Assembly: GCA_964440525.1 (NCBI GenBank)
Contig: CAYTTC010000039.1
Location: forward strand, 1 to 31,649
DNA: 31,649 bases
Source of the DNA: DASWJZ01 sp964440525
Lineage (GTDB): Bacteria; Pseudomonadota; Alphaproteobacteria; Rhizobiales; Afifellaceae
Reading direction: 5' to 3'
Positions 22,606 to 29,146 of the stretch are shown piece after piece; position 1 is the first letter of the stretch, and each line of letters opens with the position of its first letter. The position numbers and the translations under genes are program-made. The notes under the pieces are model-generated. The model saw only the letters and a program-made list of their open reading frames with translations, made no database searches and was not told the origin of the DNA.

Positions 22606-22830
22606 ATGGATGATGACGGCCGGGTGGTGCAGGTCAGCGACGCGGCGGTCAGAAACGAGCTTGCCAGGTTGCGGCAGGAGCACCGCGACCTCGATGTCGC
22701 GATCGAGGCGCTGCAAACCCAGGCGCGGCCCGATAACCTGCAGCTTCAGCGGCTGAAAAAGCGCAAGCTTGTGCTGAAAGACCGCATCTCGGCGCTGGAG
22801 GATAAGCTGCTTCCCGACATCATCGCCTGA
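22606..22830 (+). CDS. DUF465 (YdcH-type) small protein, second copy
   Basis: A 74-residue paralog of the preceding gene with the same core: RNELARLRQEHRDLDVAIEAL, then LQRLKKRKLVLKDRISALEDKL. The family typically has K-R-x-K-L-x-L/I-K-D, seen in both. The start at 22606 gives a normal length and is preceded by GGGA; an earlier in-frame start at 22549 would add 19 residues that do not resemble the family. It lies 94 bp before purE. Function unknown. Confidence 0.85.
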   Translation: MDDDGRVVQVSDAAVRNELARLRQEHRDLDVAIEALQTQARPDNLQLQRLKKRKLVLKDRISALEDKLLPDIIA

Positions 22831-22924
22831 GCCGCCGTCCGCCACCAAAGACGTGGAGCGCGGGCGGGAATTGTGGCATGCGGGGGGTGTCGCAACCCTC
22901 GTCACATTTATCCACAGGTTGAGC

Positions 22925-23425
22925 ATGGATCGCCGGCCCCTGGTCGCCATCGTCATGGGAAGCCAATCCGATTGGGAGACGATGCGGCACGCCGCCGAGC
23001 GCCTCGACGAGCTCGGCGTCGCCTACGAGGCCAAAATCGTCTCCGCGCATCGCACACCCGACCGGCTGACGGCCTTCGCCAAGGGGGCGCGCGACGCCGG
23101 CTACAAGGTTGTCATTGCGGGGGCAGGCGGGGCAGCGCATTTGCCTGGCATGGTCGCCGCCATGACGATCCTTCCCGTGCTCGGCGTGCCGATCGAGACG
23201 AGCGCGTTGAAGGGTGAGGACAGCCTCTATTCGATCGTGCAGATGCCGGCCGGGATTCCCGTCGGGACGCTGGCGATCGGGAAGCCGGGCGCGGTGAACG
23301 CCGGCCTCCTCGCCGCCTCGATCCTGGCGACGGCTGACGCAGCGCTGGCGGAGCGGCTCGCTAAGTGGCGGCAGGCGCAGACCGAGGCGGTGGCGGAGCG
23401 TCCGGCGGATGGGGACACTGGTTAA
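22925..23425 (+). CDS. purE: 5-(carboxyamino)imidazole ribonucleotide mutase
   Basis: Rearranges N5-carboxyaminoimidazole ribonucleotide to 4-carboxyaminoimidazole ribonucleotide in purine synthesis. The 166-residue protein (normal for class I PurE) has VAIVMGSQSDWETM, SAHRTPDRL, the substrate loop GAGGAAHLPGMVAA, and DSLYSIVQMPAGIPVGTLAIG. The start at 22925 fits the family; an upstream ATG would add 24 unrelated residues. Overlaps purK by 17 bp in a different frame, so the two are translated from one message. Confidence 0.96.
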   Translation: MDRRPLVAIVMGSQSDWETMRHAAERLDELGVAYEAKIVSAHRTPDRLTAFAKGARDAGYKVVIAGAGGAAHLPGMVAAMTILPVLGVPIETSALKGEDSLYSIVQMPAGIPVGTLAIGKPGAVNAGLLAASILATADAALAERLAKWRQAQTEAVAERPADGDTG

Positions 23426-24536
23426 GGGGGAGGCGGCTGAGGGGGAGCCGCCGGCTGAGGCGCTCGCGCCCGGCTCTACCATCGGCATCCTGGGCGGCGG
23501 CCAGCTCGGCCGCATGCTTGCGCTCTCGTCGGCCCGGCTCGGCTTCAAATGCCACATTTATTGCCCCGACCCGGAGAGCCCGGCCTTTGACGTCGCGGCG
23601 GCGCGGACGGTCGCGGATTATGCGGACGCGGCGGCGCTCGCGGCCTTCGCCAGCGCCGTCGATGTCGTCACCTACGAGTTCGAGAATGTCGCGGTCGCGG
23701 CGGTGGAAGAGCTCGCGAAGACTGTTCCGGTTCGTCCGGGGGCGCGCTCCCTCGCCGTCAGCCAGGACCGGCTTACGGAGAAGAAATTTCTCAGCGATCT
23801 CGGGTGCGCCGTAGCGCCTTTCGCGGCGATCGACGATCTTGCATCGCTCAAGGCAGCGCTTGCCGATCTTGGCCTCCCCTCAGTGCTGAAAACGCGACGC
23901 TTCGGCTATGACGGCAAGGGCCAGGTCGTCATCCGCTCGGCGGAGGAGGCCGGCGCCGCGTTCGCGACGATCAAGGGTGCTCCGGCCATTCTGGAGGGTT
24001 TAGTCGATTTTGCCCGCGAAATCTCCGTCATCGGCGCACGTGGACTAGACGGCGCTACCGCCGTCTACGATCCGTCCGAGAACGTGCATGAGAGCGGCAT
24101 CCTTCGCACCGCGACGGTGCCGGCGCGGGTCGATGCCGGCACGGCGGTGGAGGCCAGGCGGGTCGCCGAAAAAATCATGACCGCGCTCGACCATGTCGGC
24201 GTCATCGGCGTCGAGCTCTTTGTGGTGGGGACAGGGGAGGGCGCGCGCCTGCTCGTCAACGAATTCGCTCCGCGCGTGCATAATTCCGGACATTGGACCG
24301 AGGACGCCTGCGCGGTCTCGCAGTTCGAAAATCATATCCGGGCGATCGGCGGCTGGCCGCTCGGGCCCACGGCGCGCCACGCCGACGCTGTGATGACGAA
24401 CCTGATCGGCGGGGAGGCGGAGGACTGGCCAAGGCTCGCTGCAGAGCCAGGGGCGCGGTTACACCTCTATGGCAAGCGCGAGGGACGGGCGGGCCGCAAG
24501 ATGGGCCACGTGACCCGGCTCTGCCTGCCATTGTAA
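23409..24536 (+). CDS. purK: 5-(carboxyamino)imidazole ribonucleotide synthase
   Basis: ATP-grasp enzyme making N5-carboxyaminoimidazole ribonucleotide from aminoimidazole ribonucleotide, bicarbonate and ATP; supplies PurE. The 375 residues include GILGGGQLGRMLALS (N-terminal domain), VDVVTYEFENV, TRRFGYDGKGQ (ATP-grasp loop), and the metal-binding VNEFAPRVHNSGHWTEDA. The first 20 residues (GEAAEGEPPAEALAPGST) are a longer, low-complexity start than usual, produced by the overlap with purE; GTG or other starts close to residue 20 are not obvious. Confidence 0.95.
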   Translation: MGTLVKGEAAEGEPPAEALAPGSTIGILGGGQLGRMLALSSARLGFKCHIYCPDPESPAFDVAAARTVADYADAAALAAFASAVDVVTYEFENVAVAAVEELAKTVPVRPGARSLAVSQDRLTEKKFLSDLGCAVAPFAAIDDLASLKAALADLGLPSVLKTRRFGYDGKGQVVIRSAEEAGAAFATIKGAPAILEGLVDFAREISVIGARGLDGATAVYDPSENVHESGILRTATVPARVDAGTAVEARRVAEKIMTALDHVGVIGVELFVVGTGEGARLLVNEFAPRVHNSGHWTEDACAVSQFENHIRAIGGWPLGPTARHADAVMTNLIGGEAEDWPRLAAEPGARLHLYGKREGRAGRKMGHVTRLCLPL

Positions 24537-24567
24537 AGTGGGCAACAAGCGCATTGCCAAGATAGAT

Positions 24568-24654
24568 CTAACGGACCATGAGGAGGAAGGTCGCGATCAA
24601 AAGGGCCCCGATCGGCGCGATGCTGAACAACAGAATGAATTCAGAACTACTCAT
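24568..24654 (-). CDS. 28-residue single-pass membrane microprotein
   Basis: From ATG at 24654 to TAG at 24568-24570 the minus strand encodes 28 residues: a short polar start (MSSSEF), one hydrophobic stretch (ILLFSIAPIGALLIATFLLM) and a terminal VR. The start overlaps the stop of the upstream 75-residue membrane gene by ATGA, and AGGGA lies upstream, so it is likely translated. The charge pattern fits a single membrane helix with the positive end inside. No homologue recognised; it may be a partner of the upstream protein. Too short for normal gene callers. Confidence 0.55.
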   Translation of the reverse strand: MSSSEFILLFSIAPIGALLIATFLLMVR

Positions 24655-24878
24655 GTGATGAGATCCCTGAGAATGCGACGCGCGATTGGATGTAAGGTAG
24701 CACTGACCACAAGGCAAATCACCGCCACGACGGCGACCGCCCACAGGGGCTGACCAGCTATCGAACCGAAAGTGTATGAAAACGCGGGCGCGAGCCCTCC
24801 GACGGCAAAGAGGGCAATCGCCAGCCCATTCAGATAAGTCGCCGTGAGCTTTGTCTGCTCGTTGTGAACGAGGCTCAT
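24651..24878 (-). CDS. Small two-helix membrane protein
   Basis: A 75-residue protein beginning SLVHNEQTKLTATYLNGLA, with two predicted membrane helices (about 17-38 and 43-62) and a basic tail (HPIARRILRDL). The start 'VHNEQTK' is shared by a family of small hypothetical membrane proteins I remember from rhizobia, of unknown function, sometimes mislabelled as transporters. Coupled to the 28-residue microprotein by a 4-bp overlap. Divergent from efp, with 116 bp between. Confidence 0.75.
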   Translation of the reverse strand: MSLVHNEQTKLTATYLNGLAIALFAVGGLAPAFSYTFGSIAGQPLWAVAVVAVICLVVSATLHPIARRILRDLIT

Positions 24879-24994
24879 ACGTTAGGATTTTAAGCGCTCA
24901 GCCCGCGCCCGGCAACGGGCTCTAACCTTGCCTCTCCTGCAGAAGTATGGTGGAAGGCCGAGAACTCGCGCCAGCGCGCTTTCCAGGAAAATTC

Positions 24995-25558
24995 ATGAAG
25001 ATCAACGGCAATGAAGTGCGGCCCGGCAACGTCATCGAGCACGATGGATCGCTCTGGGTGGTGGTGAAAGCGGGAGCCGTGAAGCCCGGCAAGGGACCCG
25101 CCTACAACCAAGTGGAGCTCAAGAACCTCATCGACGGGCGCAAGCTCAACAACCGCTTCGGCTCTGACGAGAAGGTGGAGCGGGCGCGCATCGACACCAA
25201 GGATTTCCAGTACCTCTTCAAGGAAGGCGACATGCTCGTCTTCATGGATACCGACACCTACGAGCATATCAATCTCGCCGAGGAGTTCGTCGGCCAGCGC
25301 GCCGCCTTCCTGCAGGACGGCATGGCGGTGACGCTCGAGATGCACGGCGAAGTCCCGATCGGCATCGCGCTGCCCGATCAGGTGACGCTCGCGATCACCG
25401 ACACGGAGCCGACCATCAAGGGCCAGACCGCCGCGTCCTCCTATAAACCTGCGATGCTGGAGAACGGCGTCAGGGTGATGGTGCCGCCTTTCATCTCGGT
25501 GGGCGAAAGGATCGTCGTCGATACCAACGAGATCGCCTACGTCCGCCGCGCCGAATAG
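24995..25558 (+). CDS. efp: Translation elongation factor P
   Basis: Relieves ribosome stalling at polyproline. The 187-residue protein has the KOW-like N-terminal domain MKINGNEVRPGNVIEHDG, the tip loop VKPGKGPAYNQVELK with the modifiable Lys33, and the OB domains ending IAYVRRAE. PGKGPA suggests EpmA-type beta-lysylation of Lys33 (inference from the loop only). The start at 24995 is preceded by AGGAAAA and gives the standard length. It is followed after 6 bp by the inositol monophosphatase gene, so they are co-transcribed. Confidence 0.97.
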   Translation: MKINGNEVRPGNVIEHDGSLWVVVKAGAVKPGKGPAYNQVELKNLIDGRKLNNRFGSDEKVERARIDTKDFQYLFKEGDMLVFMDTDTYEHINLAEEFVGQRAAFLQDGMAVTLEMHGEVPIGIALPDQVTLAITDTEPTIKGQTAASSYKPAMLENGVRVMVPPFISVGERIVVDTNEIAYVRRAE

Positions 25559-25564
25559 GCCCGC

Positions 25565-26350
25565 ATGGCCCGCTCGGCGATCATCAATGTCATGGTCGCG
25601 GCCGCGACCAAGGCGGCGCGTGGACTGAACCGCGATTTCAACGAGGTGGAAAACCTCCAGGTCTCGCGCAAGGGGCCGGCGGACTTCGTCTCGGCGGCGG
25701 ACCATCGCGCCGAGGAGGTCATCCACGCCGAGCTTGCACGCGCCCGCCCGAGCTACGGCTTCCTGATGGAGGAATCCGGCGAGACGGCGGGGAGCGATCC
25801 GCAGCATCGCTGGATTGTCGATCCGCTCGACGGCACCACGAACTTCCTCCACGGCATCCCGCATTTCGCCATTTCGATCGCGCTCGAGCGGCAGGGACGG
25901 CTGCACGCCGCCCTCGTCTACGATCCGCTCGCCGACGCCCTCTACACGGCCGAACGCGGCGGCGGCGCGTTTCTGAACGATCGGCGGCTCAGGGTGGCGA
26001 CGCGCCAGAATCTCGCCGACTGCGTGGTGGCGACCGGCATGCCCTTCAAGGGGCGCGGCGATCATGCGCTCTACATGCAGGAGCTCGCGGGGCTGATGCC
26101 CGAGGTGGCGGGCATCCGGCGTTTCGGGGCGGCGGCGCTCGATCTCGCCTGGGTTGCGGCGGGCCGTTTCGACGGCTTTTGGGAGCGCAATTTGTCGCCC
26201 TGGGACCTGGCGGCGGGAATTCTGCTCATCCGCGAGGCCGGCGGCTTCGTAACCGATCTCAAGGGCGGCGACGCGATGCTCGAAACCGGCGATGTTGTCG
26301 CCGGCAACGAATCCATCCACCGGCAGCTCCTCGCACACCTTCGTGGTTGA
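25565..26350 (+). CDS. suhB: Inositol monophosphatase family protein
   Basis: A 261-residue Mg-dependent phosphatase. Metal ligands are in MEESG (Glu69/Glu70), WIVDPLDGTTNFLHG (Asp86, Asp89) and WDLAAGILLIREAGG near the C-terminus, the standard IMPase signatures. Substrate may be inositol phosphate or another sugar phosphate. It follows efp by 6 bp, an arrangement I recall in other Hyphomicrobiales. SuhB proteins also assist rRNA antitermination in E. coli, not shown here. Confidence 0.93.
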   Translation: MARSAIINVMVAAATKAARGLNRDFNEVENLQVSRKGPADFVSAADHRAEEVIHAELARARPSYGFLMEESGETAGSDPQHRWIVDPLDGTTNFLHGIPHFAISIALERQGRLHAALVYDPLADALYTAERGGGAFLNDRRLRVATRQNLADCVVATGMPFKGRGDHALYMQELAGLMPEVAGIRRFGAAALDLAWVAAGRFDGFWERNLSPWDLAAGILLIREAGGFVTDLKGGDAMLETGDVVAGNESIHRQLLAHLRG

Positions 26351-26427
26351 CTGCGCCTTTCGCTTTCATCTCCGGCCGGAAACGCGCTACAAATTCCCCT
26401 TGAGGTGCGTCAGGGGCGGAAAGATTA

Positions 26428-27489
26428 ATGGCACGCGACTTCGACCCCTATATGCTTTCGAGTCCGCGGGTTTTCATGGTCCGGATGGTCATCTTCCTGA
26501 TCATCGCGGCCTTCGTGCCGCTCGTCCTTTATCGCGAGGTGGCAAAGGCCTTCATGGCCAATCCGGGCCTGAACGGGCTTATCGTCGGCGTCCTCATCAT
26601 CGGAATCGCCATGGCGTTGCGCAATGTCCTCGGGCTGATCCCGGAGGTGCACTGGGTTAATTCGTTCCGCCGGCGGGAGACGAACCTCGAGCAGACGCCG
26701 CCGCGGCTGATCGCGCCGATGGCGACGCTCCTGCGCGATCGCGCCGACAGCTTTGCGCTCTCCACCTCGACCTGGCGCTCGATCCTGGATTCAATCGCCA
26801 CACGGCTCGACGAGAACCGGGATATCCTGCGCTATCTCGCCGGGCTTCTCGTCTTCCTCGGCCTGCTCGGCACTTTTTGGGGCCTCGTCACCACGGTGAG
26901 TGCGGTTGGCGCCACCATTCAGGCGCTGAGCGTCGGCTCGGGCGACGCCGGCATCATCTTCGAGGATCTCAAGAAGGGCCTGGGGGCGCCGCTGTCCGGC
27001 ATGGGCATCGCCTTCTCGTCCTCGCTCTTCGGTCTGTCCGGCTCGCTCGTCCTCGGCTTCCTCGATCTGCAGGCGGGCCAGGCGCAGAACCGCTTCTACA
27101 CCGAGCTCGAAGACTGGCTGTCGACGATCACCGATCCGGAAGAGCTCGGCTTCACGGACGAGGAGATCGGCAATTCCACCCTCGAGATCCGCTCCTCGGT
27201 GGAGCGGCTCGCCCGCATCGTGCAGGAGGGCGGCGGAGGGCGCGCCTCGACCGCCGCCATGGCCAATCTCGCCGAAGGCATTCAGGGCATGGTCCAGCAT
27301 ATGCGCAAGGAGCAGCAGATGGTGCGCGACTGGATGGAAGCCCAGTCAGCGCAGCAGCAGGCGCTGCAGGAGACGCTGAAGCGCCTCGCCAACGCGACCG
27401 AGCGAAACGTCACGCCGCTGAAGCGCATCGGGGAGGGCGATGACGACTGGCGGGCGAAGAGCCTGACGGAAGTCCGGCGCGAAACCTGA
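26428..27489 (+). CDS. MotA/TolQ/ExbB-like inner-membrane protein (non-flagellar)
   Basis: A 353-residue proton-channel-type protein. Four membrane helices are apparent (about 17-36, 48-67, 137-160 and 190-212), with the channel-family signatures LGLLGTFWGLVTTVSAVG (143-161) and GMGIAFSSSLFGLSGSLVLGF (191-211). A long C-terminal cytoplasmic region (about 235-353) has coiled-coil character. With the OmpA-like partner encoded 13 bp downstream it should form a stator-like complex that couples ion flow to work at the cell wall. It is not a flagellar locus gene. The role is unknown. A weak GGAAAG ribosome site precedes the ATG. Confidence 0.88.
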   Translation: MARDFDPYMLSSPRVFMVRMVIFLIIAAFVPLVLYREVAKAFMANPGLNGLIVGVLIIGIAMALRNVLGLIPEVHWVNSFRRRETNLEQTPPRLIAPMATLLRDRADSFALSTSTWRSILDSIATRLDENRDILRYLAGLLVFLGLLGTFWGLVTTVSAVGATIQALSVGSGDAGIIFEDLKKGLGAPLSGMGIAFSSSLFGLSGSLVLGFLDLQAGQAQNRFYTELEDWLSTITDPEELGFTDEEIGNSTLEIRSSVERLARIVQEGGGGRASTAAMANLAEGIQGMVQHMRKEQQMVRDWMEAQSAQQQALQETLKRLANATERNVTPLKRIGEGDDDWRAKSLTEVRRET

Positions 27490-27502
27490 GGACGGCTGAA
27501 CC

Positions 27503-28531
27503 GTGGCCCGTGCGCGCGCGAGTCGGCTAACGCGGATCGACTATTGGCCGGGCTTCGTCGACGCCATGGCGACGTTGCTTCTCGTCTTCGTGTTCCTGCT
27601 CTCGGTCTTCATCCTGGCGCAGTTCTTCCTCGGCCAGGAGGTGACGAGCAAGGATACGGTGCTCTCCCGCCTCAACGCCCAGCTCGCCGAGCTGACAGAG
27701 CTTCTGTCGTTGGAAAAGTCTGGCTCGCGCGACCTCGCCGAAACGCTCGCCTCCCTGCAGGCCAATCTCTCCGCGACGGAAGGCGAGCGTGACCGCCTGC
27801 AGGGGCTCATCGACAGCGGCAGCTCGGCCGATGGCACGGCGGCGGGCCGCGTTGCAACGCTCGAGGGCGAGCTCGACAGCGAGCAGCAGGTGAGCCAGCG
27901 CGCGCTGGCGCAGGTCGAACTTCTGAACCAGCAGATCGCGGCGCTCCGCCGGCAGCTCGGCGCGATCGAGGAAGCGCTCAACGCCTCGGAGAGCCGCAAC
28001 AAGGATAGCCAGACGCAGATCGCCGATCTCGGCAACCGGCTCAACGTTGCTCTTGCCCAGCGGGTGCAGGAGCTGTCGCGCTATCGTTCGGACTTCTTCG
28101 GGCGCCTCCGCGAGATCCTGGCGGACCGGCCCGGCTTCGAGGTGGTCGGCGACCGCTTCGTGCTTCCAGCCTCGGTGCTGTTTTCCACCGGCAGCGACGA
28201 GATCGGCGGCGATGCGCGCGGCGAGCTCGACAAGCTGGCCGGCGCCATCGTCGAGCTCGAGGGCCAGATCCCGACCGAGATCAACTGGGTGATCCGTGTC
28301 GATGGGCACACGGACATCCGCCCGGTGCAGACGACGGCGCGCTTTCAATCGAACTGGGAATTGTCGGCGGCGCGGGCGATAGCCGTGGTGCGCTATCTGA
28401 TTTCCCACGGCATCAGCCCGCAGCACCTGGTGGCAGCCGGCTTCGGCGAATTCCAGCCACTCGATCAAGGCGAGACCGAGACGGCCTATCAGCGCAACCG
28501 CCGCATCGAGCTGAAGCTGACGGAGCGGTAA
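27503..28531 (+). CDS. OmpA/MotB-like peptidoglycan-binding protein
   Basis: A 342-residue partner of the MotA-like protein. It has a short N-terminal cytoplasmic tail, Asp20 at the start of one membrane helix (about 20-43; compare the MotB proton-carrying Asp), a long periplasmic coiled coil (about 50-195), and an OmpA domain (about 225-342) with VLFSTGSDEI, VDGHTDIRP, NWELSAARAIAVVRYL and YQRNRRIELKL, which bind peptidoglycan. The GTG start is preceded by GAGGA. The long coiled coil may reach from the membrane to the wall. A strong hairpin follows the stop. Confidence 0.9.
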   Translation: MARARASRLTRIDYWPGFVDAMATLLLVFVFLLSVFILAQFFLGQEVTSKDTVLSRLNAQLAELTELLSLEKSGSRDLAETLASLQANLSATEGERDRLQGLIDSGSSADGTAAGRVATLEGELDSEQQVSQRALAQVELLNQQIAALRRQLGAIEEALNASESRNKDSQTQIADLGNRLNVALAQRVQELSRYRSDFFGRLREILADRPGFEVVGDRFVLPASVLFSTGSDEIGGDARGELDKLAGAIVELEGQIPTEINWVIRVDGHTDIRPVQTTARFQSNWELSAARAIAVVRYLISHGISPQHLVAAGFGEFQPLDQGETETAYQRNRRIELKLTER

Positions 28532-28536
28532 AGGGG

Positions 28537-28572
28537 CCCTCTCCCTTTGGGAGAGGGATGCAGCTCCCTCTC
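28537..28572. terminator. Three-arm competing hairpin between convergent genes
   Basis: Arms: CCCTCTCCC (28537-28545), GGGAGAGGG (28549-28557), TCCCTCTC (28565-28572). The middle arm can pair with the left arm (9 bp, 3-nt loop) or, shifted (GAGAGGGA, 28551-28558), with the right arm (8 bp, 6-nt loop). The right arm overlaps the stop codon of the minus-strand gene. Likely a bidirectional terminator. Confidence 0.65.
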
Positions 28573-28885
28573 AGCTCGAAGGCTGCGGCGCGAAGAAGCA
28601 GCGGCGGGAGCCGTCGTAGCGCTTGCAGCGCCAGTATTCGCCGTCCTCACTCGTCTGGGCCTCGGAAAAAGGCACGAACTCCCCATTGGAGAGCGCGTAA
28701 CCGCTCGACGTGATCTTCACTTCGTCGGGTGTGAGCGCGCGGCAGTCGTTGTCGCCGCAGCAATGGGACCCGTCGAGCGGCGATTTGTAGCCGCTGTGAT
28801 TGATCCAAAAGTCATGCGCGGCGGCGGGAGCGGCAAACAAAGTCAATGCAAGGACTGCGCCTGGGACGGCTATCTTCAAGGTCAT
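28571..28885 (-). CDS. Small secreted Cys-rich protein with predicted N-terminal His
   Basis: A 104-residue exported protein. The start at 28885 is preceded by AGGAG and yields the signal peptide MTLKIAVPGAVLALTLFAAPAAA. Predicted cleavage after AAA (residue 23) leaves mature HDFWINHSGYKSP. The mature protein has Cys at 42, 43, 48, 87 and 96 (HCCGDNDCR, WRCKR, RRCFF), probably disulfides, and His at 24, 30 and 41. Related small proteins with HDxW at the mature N-terminus exist in Hyphomicrobiales as hypotheticals (recollection). A mature N-terminal His could bind copper, as in CopC or lytic polysaccharide monooxygenases; inference only. About 260 bp upstream separate it from the ABC exporter gene's 3' end. 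Confidence 0.85.
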   Translation of the reverse strand: MTLKIAVPGAVLALTLFAAPAAAHDFWINHSGYKSPLDGSHCCGDNDCRALTPDEVKITSSGYALSNGEFVPFSEAQTSEDGEYWRCKRYDGSRRCFFAPQPSS

Positions 28886-28999
28886 CTCTACACTCCTGCT
28901 TGCCGGGCTTTCACCCGGGCAGCGCTCGCTTCGAGATGCGGTCTCGCAACGAGCGGAAGCCACGGCTTGCCCACAGTGCGTGAGACCTCCCTGAGACAC

Positions 29000-29047
29000 G
29001 GACCCCTATGGGTCCGGACGATTGCCTCCCAAAGACAACCTTGGGAG
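29000..29047. other. Two adjacent small hairpins
   Basis: GGACCC / GGGTCC (29000-29005, 29010-29015, 4-nt loop) and CTCCCAA / TTGGGAG (29026-29032, 29041-29047, 8-nt loop). They lie in the 261-bp gap between the secreted gene (minus) and the ABC exporter 3' end. Could be terminators or part of an RNA; no T-tract. Confidence 0.35.
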
Positions 29048-29053
29048 TATTAC

Positions 29054-29110
29054 ATGATTCGCGGCCTGGCCGGCAGCGGAGAATTCTTGCGGTGCAACAA
29101 GGTCGCGTGA
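29054..29110 (+). CDS. Possible 18-residue small ORF
   Basis: ATG at 29054, stop at 29108-29110, 18 codons (MIRGLAGSGEFLRCNKVA), with GGGAG seven bases upstream, itself part of the hairpin arm at 29041-29047. Could be a leader or microprotein; the evidence is the ribosome-site spacing only. Confidence 0.2.
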   Translation: MIRGLAGSGEFLRCNKVA

Positions 29111-29146
29111 TGATGCGTCCGCGCAACAGACCAAAGCCACTGCGCC

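Noticed and set aside
24890..26338. 482-residue minus-strand frame opposite efp-suhB
   Set aside because: Antisense shadow of two clear genes; no motifs.
26428..28531. Zorya-type defence (ZorA/ZorB)
   Set aside because: A MotA-like and an OmpA-like gene are present, but no ZorC, ZorD or ZorE neighbour; the pair sits in a housekeeping context next to efp-suhB.
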